Notes under the pieces: generated by a model
Database searches by the model: none
What the model was told of the DNA's origin: nothing
Seen by the model: only the letters and a program-made list of their open reading frames with translations
Origin: Colocasia esculenta
Lineage: Eukaryota > Streptophyta > Magnoliopsida > Alismatales > Araceae
Reading direction: 5' to 3'
Assembly: GCA_014218235.1 (NCBI GenBank)
Contig: CM024755.1
Span: 76,120,631 to 76,184,630 of the forward strand
DNA: 64,000 nt
Made by a program: the position numbers and the translations under genes
In this document: piece by piece, positions 34,072 to 44,295 of the stretch
Layout: each line of letters starts with the position of its first letter
Numbering within the stretch: position 1 is the stretch's first letter

Positions 34072-35851
34072 CTAAGTTGTAACTTTTGGTACCCAAATTT
34101 TCTTGGGTCCATGATGGTTAGTTTTAGGAATCCATCTTAAATGTCTAGTGGTGCATGTGCTAACAGTGTGTCCTAATTGATTGCAATGAGTACAACACAA
34201 ATTGAAAGCATTTTTCTTCTGCACATTGTTGCTGAACTTCTGTTTCGGTTTGTAGTTATGCTGATTTACCTTTTTGGAAATTTTTATGTTCTTTTCTTCT
34301 ACAAATTTAGGTGTTGGATATACTTCAGGATAAATAATTTCTTCTACATTATGTGGAGGTGTGTATCCTAATCCATATTTCTTTTTACTGGACCTAGAAC
34401 CTTTAATTCTAATAAATAGTGAGGTTTTGCAATTAGAAATTTTTTCAATGGTAGCTTTTAGATAGTTGTTTTCTTCAACTAATTTTTCTTCATTCTTGAG
34501 TAAGTTTAGATTTGATTCTAATTCTAGAATTTTGTTATTTTTATTTTTCAAATCTTCACAAAGTAACTCATTAGCTCTTTTAGTTTCATTTAGATTTTGG
34601 TTTAATCATTCTGCTTCCCTTTTAAGAAAGGTATTGCTCTTTTCTTGGTTTATTAAATTTAGCTTCACTATCTTTATTTGTTTTACCACTGATTTGTATT
34701 TTTCATAAAGTTCATTAAATGCATCTTCAATGTTATCAGAATCAGATTCAGAACATGAAGTAAAAGATGTTTCTGAATTTACCTGTTCTAGTCCTGCCAT
34801 GAGGGCTAGATTTGCCTTTTCTTCTTCATTAGATTCCGAGCTGGAAGATTCTGAGCTGGTAGCATCTTCATTATCCCAAGTTGCTGCCATAGCCTTCTTC
34901 TTGAATATTCTAAACTTCTTTTCTTTTCCTTTCTTCTTATCTGATTTGTCTACTTGGTCCTTCTTCTTGAGTCTGGGACATTCAGATTTGTAATGCCTTG
35001 GATGATTGCATTCATAACATGTAGGTTCCTTCTTCTTGTCTTTCTTAAAGAATTTCCTTGATCCAAATTTCTTTTTCTTAGCCAAGATTCTTTACAGCTT
35101 CCTTGAGAGTATAACCTCATCATCACTGTCATCTAATTTTTCTTTGGAGTCTTCAAATGAAGAGGAATATGCAATCTTCAAAGCATTTGAAATTTTCTTT
35201 TTCGAAGAATTTTCAGAGAACCTTTCCATGTTTATTTCATGTACCATAAGGGATCCTATTAACTTATCAATGGTTAATTGTGTTAAATCACGTGCTTCCT
35301 CTATGGATGTGACTTTAGGAGTCCAAACATTGGTTAGAGATCTTAATATCTTTCTAACAGTTTCTTCATTTGTTAGATTTTTCCCTAAAGCACTCAAACT
35401 TACAATTATATTTGAAAATCTATTGTACATTTGAGTAATATTCTCATTTGGAAGCATTTTGAATTGTTCATACTGAGATACAAGTATGTCTATTCTAGTT
35501 TGTTTAACCCTATCTGTACCTTCATATGTAACTTGTAGCTTATCCCACATTTCTTTTGCTATTTTACAGGCTAATAATCTATTAAACTCTCTTTTAGATA
35601 AAGCACAACATAGATAATTTTTTTGCTTTATAATTTAAAGACATATTTCTTTTGTCAGCAATAGAAAGAGCACCAGAAGAGGATTCTGCAAGGACTTGAA
35701 AATCACCTTGTTCTATTACCTGCCAGAGGTCGAAGTCAGTACCTCTGATGAAGCACTCCATCCTCATCTTCCAATATTGATAATTTTCACCATCAAAGAA
35801 TGGTGGCCTTGTAACTGATTGGCCTTCATAGTTGTGAGCTTCAGATGCCAT
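34072..35851 (-). pseudogene. gag: Gag of element B, decayed
   Basis: Minus-strand gag from ATG 35851 (MASEAHNYEGQSVTRPPFFDGENYQYW). Frameshift in an A/T run near 35620, then one frame to 34072 with in-frame stops near 35090 and 34606. It has the copia gag domain (UBN2 type), a first CCHC knuckle (CYECNHPRHYKSEC) near 35000, a coiled coil, and a second CCHC (CTHCNQLGHTVSTC) near 34170. Element A shows only one knuckle. Gag and pol are in the same frame here, separated by a single TAG codon at about 34072. Confidence 0.88.
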
Positions 35852-35891
35852 TTCTTCTCAAATATTTTTGGGATTCTTCTGAGAAGACCTC

Positions 35892-35903
35892 GCTCTAATA
35901 CCA
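35892..35903 (-). other. Primer-binding site of element B
   Basis: Minus strand TGGTATTAGAGC, two bases from the 5' LTR edge at 35906. One base differs from the site in A and C (TATTAG against TATCAG). Confidence 0.88.
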
Positions 35904-35905
35904 CT

Positions 35906-38023
35906 TGTTGGATCGAAATGACAAACAAAATAGTCCTAGAGGGGGGTGAATAGGACTTTTGACCTTTTAAAATTTCTTCTGAAAATCACAGCACAAAATA
36001 AACAAGTTAGTACTCAAAGTGATGTGTGTGATTCAAGTGTAGACTTGGCGGAAACAATCACACAAGAAAATTGGACACATTTTATCCTGGTTCGGCCCTT
36101 CCCACATGGAAGTCCTACATCCAGTCCTCAAGCCAACCACTTGAGATTTCACTAATCTGCCAATGAATTTGGCCTTCTCTCACCCTTGAGAGGAATTACA
36201 ACACCCACTTGCTCCCAAGCAAGTCTTCCCTATACAGGGGTACAACAAAGCCTTTTCACCAAGGACTTCCCTACACAAGAGGGGCAATGTGCAGAGAAAG
36301 ACTTCTACACAAATACAAGGAAATTTGACAGTGGTGTGTTTGCCTCAAAATTGAGCACAAACACACAGACTTCAGATGGATACAACAGATATAGAATTGA
36401 CTCTAAATCCTATCTGAAGTGAAAGGGGTGGACTAAAAAGAATTGAAACTGAGTACAATTGCCACCCACAAACAGAAATTCTCCACAGAATTTTCTGAAC
36501 ACAAGGAAGCTCTCAGAGGAAGTCAAGCATGAAGACTTTTGAGAGAGCTTGAGGAATTCGAATGGCTCTTTCAGGAGAATGGACTTGAATGCACTTTCTG
36601 GATTCTCACTTCGAGGATGATTTATCTGTTTCTCTCTGTATGTCTTCTTTTCCTCTTGAGCTCCTTTTATAATCTTCAAAAATATGACCGTTTGAGAGGA
36701 TGACCGTTGAAGCATTGTGGCCGTTTGCAATATAGCCGTTTGAGGAGGAATTTTGGGATCCTTTGAGTCTTGAAGAGATTGTCCAACAGGCCTTCAAGTA
36801 TGCTTCTTCCCAAGGTCTTTCATTTTGTTAACAGCTAGAAGATAAGCTCTTGTAGCAAGTAGCTGAGGAAGAGGCATGCTGAACACATGCTCAATAAATG
36901 CCTGTTGGATGGACAAGACACAAGAGAAACCATATCTCTATACCCTTGAGGTAGGTGAGTCAGAAAAATTCAGTACAAGGCATGGAACCTAGTATCCCAC
37001 AAGTATTACAGACAGTAGGCAGATAGATAAAAAGTTAAAGTATGGGTCTGTCAGTGGTAGGTGAGATGGTCAGATGCCATGCGTCTGAGTTTTACATAAA
37101 TGCTATGTGTCTTGTGAAGCTAACAATAAGGCAAGGTAGGACATCGGGACTAAGGATTTCAAGGAGACACTTTTCAGAACATGTTTAGCACATGAAAATT
37201 AATTTGGAAGCAGACATGTCAAATCCTGTCAGAAATATATTAATAATCTTCGAAGTTTGCATACAGTAATCCTCCTATTGATTTTGCTTAAGATAATCAA
37301 ACTAGATTTGATGATCTTCATATAGTTTAGAAAATAGAGAGCTGACAAATGTAAAAGGTACAAGTGCAGAATTGTCAGTGTAGTTGAATGTGAACATGAG
37401 TCGATTGGAGTGAGTGTGACTCATGAGTGATCATGGTGATTCGACTACTAGGTGAGAATTTTTAAGATTCTATTTACAATTGTAAAAGTCATCAGTTGAA
37501 TTACAAAGAAAAAGACATTCGACTAAGAGTCAAAGTCATCAGTCGAATCATAAAGAAAAAGACATTCGACTGTAAGAGTCGAAGTCATCAGTCAAATCAC
37601 AAAGAAAAAGACATTCGACTGTAAGAGTCGAAGTCATCAGTCGAATCACAAAGAAAAAGACATTCGACTGTAAGAGTCGAAGTCATCAGTCGAATCACAA
37701 AGAAAAACACATTCGACTGTAAGAGTCGAAGTCATCAGTTGAATCACAAAGAAAAAGACATTCGACTATAAGAGTCGAATGGTATGTAAACGATGTGGAC
37801 TTTGAAAAAATTCGATGACTTCTGACTGCTGTTCTGAAGGAGTCGAATATGACAGTCGGATTCAGTATGCTGAGAGACAGTTGTGGCCTTAGAAGATTTT
37901 GAGGATACTGTTAAAAAAAAGCTATGGTATAAATAATATATATTTAAAGATTTGTCATGGCAAAAACACAGTTTTATAAAAACTAAGAAAGTCATTAAAT
38001 TTCTTAGAGGTAGTTGCTCAACA
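35906..38023 (-). repeat. 5' LTR of element B
   Basis: Pairs with 24916-26986 but is 47 bp longer, mainly because its dyad minisatellite has six units rather than five. Minus-strand TATAAAAGG box at 36663-36671. Confidence 0.93.
37489..37780. promoter_or_regulatory. 49-bp dyad minisatellite, 6 units
   Basis: Units start at 37489, 37536, 37585, 37634, 37683 and 37732; same unit as 26501-26743. Confidence 0.9.
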
Positions 38024-38028
38024 CAAGC
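38024..38028. repeat. Target-site duplication of element B, right copy (CAAGC)
   Basis: Matches 24911-24915. Confidence 0.9.
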
Positions 38029-38349
38029 ATGTTGTGACGCCCCTGAGCGTTGCGACCCTATCGCAACAGCCAGCCTCAGCGTGACACTAAAAGGCGGTCA
38101 AACCTCGAAGACTAGGAAACTAGAACACGATGGCCTACCAGGTTGCATCAATGTTGTACGCACTTGACATCCAACAAGGCCATTCTAACAAAAAGGACAA
38201 TGATCAGATTGGTCCGAAAAGCAGTCACAATGCCTTCAGACGCCGCGACAAGAACACGACGCCCTCCCTTGTCACGACCAAAATGCGACAGCCAGGTGCG
38301 TCGCGACCAAGAGGACAGGGCTAAGGGCCCAAGAGGGCTGGGTCTTACA
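38029..38349 (-). repeat. LTR of element D, upstream part displaced by B
   Basis: Minus-strand TGTAAGACCC start at 38349, matching the start of the D2 LTR (TGTAAGATCA at 40559). Joined to 22994-24915 it gives one LTR of about 2.24 kb. It carries octamers at 38031, 38049, 38060, 38078 and at 38224, 38242, 38253, 38271, 38282, 38300, again in 18/11 steps. Confidence 0.8.
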
Positions 38350-40261
38350 ATGCTTGCTTTGGTCTCCAATAACTTCCTTGTTAGAAATTTGGATTATTTC
38401 CATTTCAAAGCCCCTCTTCCTTTGTTTTAAGTTCTATGATAGGTGTCATCGGTCCTTATGCGATTTAGAAGGGTCTTCCAGGAAAACATTTCTTCCGCTC
38501 TGTTGGTCTAGGATAGTACACATTTTAGCCTGTTTGCTATCCTAAAAGGTTTCTAAGTTATGTAAAAAGTTTTAATAACATGAAGACTATCCTATTTGCT
38601 CTAAATCCCTTGATTCGAACTTCTCATCACATGATTTGAAACTCTATCCTAAAATCGTACTTGTCATAAAATCTGAAACCTTATTGGTATTATTATTGTT
38701 TTGCATACTTGCTATAGAATTTGATTCCAGTAGTTGTCCTACTATGCTATCCATTGACAGTATTGAAGTTTGCACCCTTGTCATTCTTGATTCAGTAGGG
38801 TACTTCTAAATCTATGCCAAATCCTACTATGTGTTTATTCCTTGAAATTCTATTGGTCATAATATGTTCTATTATCTGGCACCATTTGGGACTTCGGTCC
38901 ACTGACCCATGACTATGCAAATAAAGGGCTCTGTCTGGTCCTGGAGAGGAGCACCCCGACATACTTATTAACCGTAGGAGTATGGACTTGTGGTGGCGGC
39001 ATGACACTGACATGATTTGCAAGATTTGATGCCTTCTTGATATGATATTTATGTCCATTTGTATATGTGTTCATTCAAATGATGGACAATTATTTGTTCA
39101 CTTGATATGTATATGTTCTTAAATCCTTGGAATCCGGTCAATTTTGTTATCTGTTCAATTGATACACATATTTTCTGAAACTGTGGACATTTGGCTAATC
39201 TTGATAATTGTCCATTAATATGTATACGTTCTAAAATCCTTGAAAGATGGCCATTTCTGATAAATGTGCACTTGGCATGCATCTGTCCTGAACAATTACT
39301 ACCATTGTTTGTTATCAATTAGTATTTTAAATCATTCAGGAATCCACTAAATTGCTACCCTTGATCTGTCCCATAATCAGATTTATTATCATCTTCGTTT
39401 GCCTTTCAGTTCTCCTTGGAATTTTATTTGTTAATACATTAATCATTTATATTTTCCCCAAATCTTCAGATATAAATCCTACTAGGTGCAAAATCATTAA
39501 GTTTCCTAACAATTTTAGATGGCATGGAAGGAATGGAAGTGCCGGATGGGCTTGTGTGCTGAGCGTGGAGTTCTCTTAGAGATGCATCCTAGACTCTAGT
39601 TAGTTAAGAGATAATGGACATTTTTTTAATCCTTTTACCTTTGAGAGCATTAGATAGATTACTAAGTGAAGTTTTACTCCAATATTGGTGAATGTAAACA
39701 TATCTGTTTATTTTGAATAAAGGAATGAGTTGTTTGATCCTTAAGCCATTGGAGTTGGGTGGTGTATTATGATTGAAATTGTAGGTATGTCTGTGGTAAA
39801 TGTCATTTCCATGAGAGAGTAGTTCTCACTGAAATTCTGAAGCAGTAGCCATGGAATATGGCCTTTCTTGTTGACAGATATAGCTTATCTGTTGACATGT
39901 TGCTTCGTTTGCCGACAACCGTGGTTTGGGTTTGTCGACCAAAACTACTCCCAAGGCTTCCCAGAAGCTTGATTCTGTGGATGCATTTGTTGATCGACCT
40001 AAATCACTTATGATCAGTGAGTTGTTATTTATTTGGTAATTAGAAAAGAGTGTTTACCCTTGTGTTTTAATTGTGGCAATGGAGGATGCGATAGTCATAT
40101 GATGATGATTAATGGAAGAGTTTTGAACATGGAATTTGTGGACTTTTGTGTGAGTAATTACTTATGGACTTCTTGTGTAGGAAATTTTATTTGGCTTTTG
40201 TATATGTCCGTTTGTCATGTCCCTCGTTTTAATTTTGCTGCTCAAATCTGGGGGTGTGATA
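38350..40261 (+). repeat. LTR of gypsy element I (left edge uncertain)
   Basis: Ends in GGGGTGTGATA just before a primer site, so this is the 3' portion of a 5' LTR. A TATA-like AATAAAGGG with GTCTGGTCCTGG at 38920-38944 is shared with LTR E (60055-60080). The 5' start is not visible, since D abuts at 38349. No coding sense. Confidence 0.6.
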
Positions 40262-40265
40262 GAAG

Positions 40266-40277
40266 TGGTATTAGAGC
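40266..40277 (+). other. Primer-binding site of element I
   Basis: TGGTATTAGAGC four bases after the apparent LTR end. Confidence 0.75.
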
Positions 40278-40558
40278 TACAGCCTCCTCTTGGGCTCTTT
40301 GATTCAAGGTTGTGTTTAAGTATAGGTAGTTTAGGATGGCATTAATGCCTAAGTCGGGACCCTAAGTTATAGGATTATGTTGTGAGGATCTAGGTTTCCT
40401 AGATTATATGTGTCTAGAATTAAGCGATCTCTTATTAGCCCCAGTGAGTTGGATAGAGCTTGGTTTACTCCCTAAGTTCCAAGAATAATAGGTTGATTGT
40501 TATTAGAACCCTCAGATTGTTCCCAAGATTTTCATACCACTTGGTGAGACTTGGTAGG
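40278..40558 (+). mobile_element. Leader of element I, interrupted by D2
   Basis: Non-coding sequence between the primer site and the start of the D2 LTR. No gag start is visible before the interruption. Confidence 0.5.
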
Positions 40559-42859
40559 TGTAAGATCAGACTCCCTTGGGCCTTTGGCCCCGTCCTCAGG
40601 GTCACGACGGATCTGCTGGTCACAACAGCAAGGTCGGTTGTGACATGCTTCTTGTCGCGCCACCCTTGGACATCGAGTTCATGACATGTCGTCAGGATGG
40701 GTCGTGTTCTGGTTGTGCCGTCTAGAGGCGACATGACTTTGGTTCCTGACCGTTCTGACGTCGTCCTTTCTTGTTAGGACGGTCTGGTCTTATCGGGTGT
40801 TAGTGTGCGTATGGCTGTTGATGCGACCTGGTTGGCCATCGCATTTTGGGTTGTCTGGTCGTTTTGGGGTCACGCTGGGGCTGGCAGACGCGACTTGGTG
40901 TTGCAACCGGCCTGGCCGTTGCGACAGTGATAGTGTCATGACGGGCTAACCCATCGTGTTTCGGGGCCATCGATTCAAAACTGAGCAGGTTCCCTATTTC
41001 CCCCTCTCCTTCCTCTTTCTTCTTTCCTTCTTCTTCTTCCTTCTTCTTCCTCCTCCAAGCCTCTTGTGCTTCTCTAGTGATCTTTGGGTGTTCTTGGTGT
41101 GGAGGTGACACATTCTTCGTGTTGGCGGCGTCCGTGTGGTGGTTGGAGCAAGGAGGTGGCGGCCATTCCTATGAGAAGGCTTCAATGGGTTGGCTCTACT
41201 CTTTAAGGTAGGGACTCCTCTTCTCCTTCTAGTTCTACCATGCTCCCCTCCTCTTGAGGTTCTCATGCTTTCCTTGGTGTTTGGGGTTTGAGGGAGAGAG
41301 ATCCATGCTCCGTTCAATGAGAGGTTTCCTTTGAGCGTAGGATTTCTTGTTAAATGCATGATTCGTGGGGTTAGTGGGTGGTTGGCCTTATTTACAAGCT
41401 TTCGTAGAGTCTACCATGCTCCCCTCCCCTGGTTGGACAGGTTTTGGGTGATCCTTGGGAGGACTGTCTTGGGACCCCCCTATGTCTGGTGTCGCGACGG
41501 GTCTAAGGGTCGCGATGGTGTCACGACTCATGCACCGACTGTGACAGACTTTATGCTGTCGTGGCGGGCATGGGAATCACTACAGCTTAGGGTGTTGCGA
41601 CATGGTTGTGTTGGTTTTGGGCATCGCGACAAGGGCAGACACAAGTGAGTTTCACGCGGAGTCCATTTCTCGTCGCGTCTTTGCCTGTTCTCGGTTTCTT
41701 CTGTACCCGTGGCACGAGTGCTAGTTCCTGGTATGGTCCTACACTAGTCGTTCGCCCGGTGCTCGACACTTGAGGGCTTGTCCCACGAGAGGTTGTTACC
41801 ATTTACCTGGGACCCCATCCTCATGTGCTCGTTGAGGGAGTGCTCTAGGCGACAAGTGTGCTCGGGTCGCAGAATCTAGCATGGAGGGGAAAACGGTGGT
41901 AGGATAGCGGCGTCGAGTCATTTGTAAAGCTCTTGTAGTTGGTCTAGGATGCCGAGGTTGTTTAGAGTTCTTCCCAGCACAGTCTAGCTAGTCCTTTTCT
42001 CACTGCCTCGCTCTTTGTGGCCCTAGAACACCTAGAGAGGCTAGACGTGGGATCATAGTTCATCCAGAGTATGATGGTTACTGTGTGGTTACTTTGTGTT
42101 CCTTGACTCCACTCTGATGAGTTGTGGAGGCTAAGACTGTGGTCGAGGATAAAACGTCAGAGGACGCACTTGACCGATTGACTAGTGGTAGTTGCTTTCG
42201 TAGCTAGTGTCATTTGTCTAGGTAGGGTTCTCTCTGTCTGTTTTATAGCCGTGAGGTGCTCACGACGTGCAGGTCGTAGGGTGTTTCTAACTGCGTTACA
42301 ATTCCCGTACCATTGCTAGTTAGTTAGCTTTCCTTCTGCACTTTGCTTCACTGGAGTAGAATATATAACGGTTGTCATTTGCTTTAATTATAATTGTTAT
42401 CCTACCTGTTAGAGCCAGTAGGTGATTGGTAGTCCTACTGAGCTTATGTTGTGAAGCTCATCCCTCCTTTTTCCAGGTGAGACTTCTCAACAGCGGCCAG
42501 GTGCACATTGGACGGAGTAGGCGGGGCAGTCATTGTCGTCGTTCCCGTAGCTAGCATTGGGCTCCCCTTTACTTCTAGTTGTACTTCACTCTTGAGGTAT
42601 GCCCCTAAGGGCCTTGTTCTTCTCCTTGCTTACTTGTACTCGTTTTGTGTTGGGACTGTGCCTAGAGTGATACGCAGTACTCACGCTCTTTTCTTTCTTA
42701 CTTCAGAGTGTGCTTCTATTTCAGTAGTTGACGCCTATTTCCTTTACATATTCTATTAGACTTGTTTATAGCCTTTCCGGGTCCTTGGGTCCATGGGCAG
42801 CGATCGCGAAAATCGGGTCCTCAGTTGGGGCCGAGGGTCGTATTCTCGGGGTCGTTACA
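40559..42859 (+). repeat. 5' LTR of gypsy element D2
   Basis: Starts TGTAAGATCA, ends GGGTCGTTACA, 2301 bp. Homologous to the D LTR throughout. GTCGCGAC-type octamers recur at 40601, 40619, 40637 and at 41491, 41509, 41520, 41538, then 41594, 41605, 41623, keeping the 18/11 steps within blocks. Confidence 0.85.
41491..41630. promoter_or_regulatory. GTCGCGAC octamer array of D2
   Basis: Starts 41491 (GTCGCGAC), 41509, 41520, 41538 give steps 18, 11, 18; 41594, 41605, 41623 give 11, 18. Corresponds in position to 24219-24360 of D. Confidence 0.8.
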
Positions 42860-42861
42860 AT

Positions 42862-42873
42862 TGGTATCAAAGT
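42862..42873 (+). other. Primer-binding site of D2
   Basis: TGGTATCAAAGT, one substitution from the usual TGGTATCAGAG, two bases after the LTR end. Confidence 0.8.
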
Positions 42874-43000
42874 GAGAGAGTCTATCATGACTTGTAGTGG
42901 ATTTAAACAGCAATAGGAAAAGTCCCAACAGGAGTACAAGTACACTGTTAGCTGCTCGAGTTAGTAGCATTAACCTTGTTAGTTGTGTGCCGTACAGGAC

Positions 43001-43054
43001 ATGGCTCTGCGCAGACGCAGGCAAACTAGATTACTGATGGAGCAGCAGGGTGAG
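43001..43054 (+). pseudogene. gag: First codons of D2 gag
   Basis: ATG at 43001 begins an Arg-rich start (MALRRRRQTRLLMEQQGE) aligned with the start region of D gag. It is interrupted after GTGAG by LTR E; the same coding region resumes at 60768. Confidence 0.75.
43050..43054. repeat. Target-site duplication of LTR E, left copy (GTGAG)
   Basis: Repeated at 60768-60772. D2 gag sequence is continuous across the pair by comparison with D. Confidence 0.88.
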
Positions 43055-44295
43055 TGTAGCAACCCGATATTTTTAATAAATAAATAAATAAATCAGAAAA
43101 TTTTAAAAATGATTTAATTAAAATCCATTAAAGAAGAAGAAGTAATGAGTTTTGTTAAATGGATCATATAAAAGTTATTGGGCCAAAATAGGGATTTTGA
43201 AAATTGGAATAATGGAAAAATACCCTAAATTTGTACCTTCAATATTTCCTAAATTGAAAAGAGCTATTAAATCATTAATAAAGCTAGTATACATTGGAAT
43301 TGGACTCCTAACCCTACCCTAATTGGCTAGGTACAAATTTGGAACCCAACCTAACCCAATTAGGAGGAGGAAAGCTTGGAAGGTTAGAAGAAAAAGGAAA
43401 TACGGAATTAAATAGGAGTTATAGTTGTCGTAGGAATTAGAAACACTAGATGCTTAAATAGACCCCCAACCTCTTCATGGCCAACCCTATTGCGTTGCTG
43501 AGACTTGCTGGATGTGGAGGAGAGGCCAAAGGAAGGGAGAAATTGTGGGCAGAAGGCTTGCTCAAGATCTACCAACTGTTCTTTGAGTTCTAAGCCGTAG
43601 GAGTCAAATCGACCCAAAGGTATGTATTCTCACAAGCTAAACCTAATTAGTCTCGTCTGTAGGATGTTCTTAACAATAGGAACAAAAGCCCTCTATTTGC
43701 CCTAATTTTCGTCAACCCTATCTTGAGATATTTACTTTTAAAGTTCTGTTATCATCATGACCTGGAACCCTCATATTTATCCTAGATCTCTATGTACCCT
43801 TGATCTCGTGCCATGAAATTTTTACTGTACATACTGCTCATTGTCAGCAATTGTTTGCCACCATTTTCCCCAAATCCTATTGAGTATATCACTTGAATTA
43901 ATTCTTTTTCCATCACTGAATCATGTTCTGTGTTCTTCGTGAAAGAAAGTGATCAAAGCTTGTCAAAATCATGATTATTTTCAAATTCCTATTTGCTGTG
44001 TATACTCTCCCATGTCTAGATTCGTTTAAAATTGGTTTCATGATTTTTAATCATTTGTACACCGAGATCTCAAATTTTAAACTACCCTAAATCAAAGCTT
44101 GAGACACTTGGACCGCAATCCACGACCAGCTAAGTCCTTTTCGGGCTCAGGCACAGGACCTGAGAACACAAAGGCTCGATAGGTCGCGTTCTCAGGGGCT
44201 GATCACGACCAGAAACTTGTCGCGTTTTGAACGCGACAGGCCCTGGCGTCGCTTTCTGGTTGTCTGTCCTGACTGACCCGTCGTGTTCTTTGAAA
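43055..44295 (+). repeat. Solo gypsy LTR E, left part
   Basis: Starts TGTAGCAACCCG. It is interrupted by element C at 44296 and continues at about 59387-60767. No coding sense. A short AAAT microsatellite lies near 43075-43093. Contains the 19-base dyad at 44219-44237. Because no internal region of E is seen on either side, I call it a solo LTR, although the orientation is inferred from TATA placement in the right part. Confidence 0.75.
44219..44237. promoter_or_regulatory. GTCGCGTT-TTG-AACGCGAC dyad in LTR E
   Basis: Perfect 8-base inverted arms around a three-base loop. LTR F has the same design at 63174-63192 with loop TAG. Confidence 0.75.

Larger units (their letters stand above)
24916..38023 (-). 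mobile_element. Element B: full-length, decayed Sirevirus-type Ty1/copia element
   Basis: 13.1 kb on the minus strand with two LTRs (2071 and 2118 bp), target duplication CAAGC, primer site, gag, pol, extra ORF and polypurine tract in the same order as element A. Numerous substitutions between the LTRs, and stops and frameshifts in every gene, make it clearly older than A. It lies inside the LTR of gypsy element D. Confidence 0.93.

Noticed and set aside
43408..43617. 69-codon minus-strand ORF as a possible host gene exon
   Set aside because: Inside LTR E, no recognisable domain, no splice structure.
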